Source: Verrucomicrobiales bacterium (GTDB lineage: Bacteria > Verrucomicrobiota > Verrucomicrobiia > Limisphaerales > UBA1100). From it: a DNA stretch of 8,377 nt. The position numbers and the translations under genes are program-made. Below the pieces are notes generated by a model. That model saw only the letters and a list, made by a program, of their open reading frames with translations, ran no database searches and was not told the origin of the DNA. The stretch spans positions 1 to 8,377 of the forward strand of contig WTHG01000166.1 of the NCBI GenBank assembly GCA_011523245.1, in the 5' to 3' direction. Positions 6,955 through 8,377 of this stretch are shown one piece after another; positions within the stretch are counted from its first letter, which is position 1; each line of letters begins with the position of its first letter.

Positions 6955-6969
6955 AGTCTGGAGTTCTTT
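6937..6969. terminator. Hairpin between convergent genes, possible bidirectional terminator
   Basis: AAGGAACTCC (6937-6946) can pair with GGAGTTCTTT (6960-6969) to form ten pairs, one of them G-T, around a 13-base loop. The stem covers the last codons and lies just before the stop of transketolase on the plus strand. On the minus strand it overlaps the lipoprotein stop codon. The position suits a shared terminator. The plus-strand T-run is only three bases and lies within the stem, so efficient intrinsic termination is uncertain. Confidence 0.4.
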
Positions 6970-7105
6970 AGCGGCCGAGCAGGCTGGCCTTAACGGGCAC
7001 CCAACCTTTGCCGGGAACGAACTCCCGATGGCCGTTGTCCGTGCTTTGACAGCCGGCCACGACAAGCAACACGACACCCGCGGCGATGAATATCATCTTG
7101 GACAT
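6968..7105 (-). CDS. Very small lipoprotein
   Basis: This frame encodes 45 aa. It has a short basic N-terminus (MSKM), a hydrophobic stretch at residues 5-17, and a lipobox VAGC with the lipidation cysteine at C19. The mature part is only 27 residues and contains EFVPGKGWVPV, followed by a short tail. It would be exported by Sec, lipidated, and anchored in a membrane. The frame opens further upstream to 7168, but the ATG at 7105 places the signal peptide correctly at the N-terminus. The gene converges on transketolase, with the hairpin between them, and is divergent from yqgE across 61 bases. Only a weak GGG serves as ribosome-binding site. The function is not recognisable. The lipoprotein signal makes a chance frame unlikely. 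Confidence 0.7.
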   Translation of the reverse strand: MSKMIFIAAGVVLLVVAGCQSTDNGHREFVPGKGWVPVKASLLGR

Positions 7106-7166
7106 GAACCCAGTGTAAACGGTATTGCCGCACACGCAAGCTTGTTGCAACATCCCGCGAAACCTC

Positions 7167-7730
7167 ATGGAAGACGACCCATTTAAGTCTCTACAAGGTC
7201 AGTTGCTGATCGATTGCGGCGGTTTGGCGGGTTCGTTCTTCAACCGTTCGGTGGTATTGTTGTGCCAGCACAATGAGGAAGGTGCCTTCGGGTTGGTTCT
7301 TAATCGGTCGATGGATAAAACGGTTGGGGAAATGATCGTGGAGGATTTGCCTGAACGTATTCAGGAGCAGGACCTCTCTATTGGTGGGCCTGTGCAGGGG
7401 CAGGCGATGAGTTTTCTACACGCTGACGATTATCTGCCGGATGCCAATGTCATCCCAAATTTGAATCTTGAACATTCCATCGATGAACTTCTGGAAATTG
7501 GGAGTTCCTTTTCGTCCACGTCACAGGTGCGGATCTTTGCCGGCTACTCGGGCTGGGGGGCAGGGCAGTTGGAAGACGAAATGCAGCGCAATTCCTGGCT
7601 CACGCATCCTGCCAGTGTGGATCATGTGTTCGCCATTCCGCCGGGACAATTGTGGCGGGCGGTGATGTTGGAGATGGGCGGGGTGCACCGGTTGATGGCC
7701 GATGCGCCGGATGACCTTTCCTGGAATTAG
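7167..7730 (+). CDS. yqgE: YqgE/AlgH family protein
   Basis: This 187-aa protein is the same length as E. coli YqgE. Family hallmarks are visible in order: [20 protein letters not shown] near the start, then [20 protein letters not shown] near residue 75, and the signature [16 protein letters not shown] followed by NSWL. The C-terminal part contains a conserved tryptophan ([12 protein letters not shown]). The protein should be cytoplasmic, since no signal or membrane segment is seen. The family is widespread. It has been named after a link to alginate regulation in Pseudomonas, but its molecular role remains poorly defined. The frame opens at a TTG at 7125. The ATG at 7167 gives the family length and is preferred, although no good Shine-Dalgarno precedes it. 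The TAG stop shares bases with the convergent uvrB stop. Confidence 0.92.
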   Translation: MEDDPFKSLQGQLLIDCGGLAGSFFNRSVVLLCQHNEEGAFGLVLNRSMDKTVGEMIVEDLPERIQEQDLSIGGPVQGQAMSFLHADDYLPDANVIPNLNLEHSIDELLEIGSSFSSTSQVRIFAGYSGWGAGQLEDEMQRNSWLTHPASVDHVFAIPPGQLWRAVMLEMGGVHRLMADAPDDLSWN

Positions 7731-8377
7731 TGCTCCAGTTCTTTCTTGAGCATCTTCACTTGATCACGCAGGTGGGCGGCTTTTTCGAATTCCAAATTCT
7801 CGGCGGCCGTAAGCATCTCTTGCTCCAATTCTCGGATTGTTTCTGTGACGTCGTATTCGCCGCTGGCATCACGTAACAGCATGGTGGCTTTGTCTGTGGC
7901 TTCCTGTCTGTTGCCTAAGCTATTCTCCATGGCGCGAGACACACTGCGAGGCGTGATGTTGTGTTCTTCGTTATGTTTGAGTTGTTTTTCGCGGCGGTAA
8001 TTTGAGATAGCCAGAAACGCCTTGATGCTTTTGGTTATCTCATCTGCATAGAGAATCACTTGACCGTTCAGGTGTCGGGCGGCACGGCCTGCAGTTTGGG
8101 TGAGTGAAGTGGTGCTGCGAAGATAGCCTTCCTTGTCTGCATCCAAAATGGCAACTAGCGAGACTTCAGGGAGATCGAGTCCTTCACGCAGAAGGTTGAT
8201 CCCTACCAATACGTCAAACTCGCCCATTCGCAGGGCACGTAGAATTTCGACGCGCTCTAGGGCGTCAATTTCGCTGTGGAGATAACGGACGTTGATGCCA
8301 ATTTCACGCAGATAATCAGTTAGTTCTTCGGCTGTGCGCTTGGTGAGCGTGGTTACTAGCACTCGCTCTTTTTGGTC
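7727..8377 (-). CDS. uvrB: UvrB, excinuclease ABC subunit B (C-terminal part)
   Basis: The last 216 residues of UvrB, the damage-verifying helicase subunit of nucleotide excision repair, are present. The gene runs off the right edge, so the ATP-binding first helicase domain and the damage-binding hairpin are not visible. The visible part begins [14 protein letters not shown], as in E. coli UvrB. It continues through helicase domain 2 with [17 protein letters not shown] (about visible residues 57-73), [11 protein letters not shown], and helicase motif VI as QTAGRAAR (94-101). It ends with a UVR domain ([16 protein letters not shown]) that in this family contacts UvrC. The frame is intact. The central region between [13 protein letters not shown] and the UVR domain is shorter than in E. 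coli. The TAA stop overlaps the yqgE stop tail to tail. Confidence 0.97.
   Translation of the reverse strand, partial: DQKERVLVTTLTKRTAEELTDYLREIGINVRYLHSEIDALERVEILRALRMGEFDVLVGINLLREGLDLPEVSLVAILDADKEGYLRSTTSLTQTAGRAARHLNGQVILYADEITKSIKAFLAISNYRREKQLKHNEEHNITPRSVSRAMENSLGNRQEATDKATMLLRDASGEYDVTETIRELEQEMLTAAENLEFEKAAHLRDQVKMLKKELEH

Noticed and set aside
1..8377. CRISPR array, insertion sequence, prophage or defence system
   Set aside because: No spaced direct repeats, terminal inverted repeats, transposase, integrase or nuclease gene is visible. All the larger genes fit known metabolic, transport or housekeeping families.

Overview
The window looks like chromosomal DNA of a free-living bacterium, most likely of the PVC superphylum and perhaps Verrucomicrobiota. 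The hints are a Tat-exported Gfo/Idh/MocA oxidoreductase with the 'QKPLTHD' signature common in that group, a neighbouring sulfatase, an Nramp-like transporter of the 'GSGE' type, and several genes without a clear Shine-Dalgarno sequence. The assignment rests on protein style alone. No marker gene in the window fixes the phylum.

Left part (1-4422): a Tat-exported Gfo/Idh/MocA oxidoreductase on the minus strand is divergent from a plus-strand pair. The pair is a formylglycine-type sulfatase with no visible signal peptide and an 11-TM Nramp-like transporter. The transporter appears to start at a TTG inside the sulfatase stop codon, preceded by a perfect GGAGG, so the two are probably translationally coupled. 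Oxidoreductase and sulfatase together suggest breakdown of modified or sulfated carbohydrates. The role of the transporter there is open, because it lacks both canonical metal-binding motifs of Nramp proteins.

Middle (4423-6970): a small hypothetical ORF, a tRNA-Arg(CCG) gene with an encoded CCA end, and a complete but divergent single-chain transketolase. A hairpin spans the convergent ends of the transketolase and the next gene.

Right part (6968-8377): a 45-residue lipoprotein on the minus strand, then a YqgE/AlgH protein on the plus strand, then the C-terminal third of UvrB on the minus strand, cut by the window edge. The stop codons of yqgE and uvrB overlap tail to tail in the four bases TTAG.

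No insertion sequence, CRISPR array, integrase, phage gene or rRNA is visible. Most of the window is ordinary metabolic and housekeeping sequence. The most unusual items are the transporter with its altered substrate site and soluble insert, the tight sulfatase-transporter coupling, the variant sulfatase signature, the divergent transketolase and the tiny lipoprotein.
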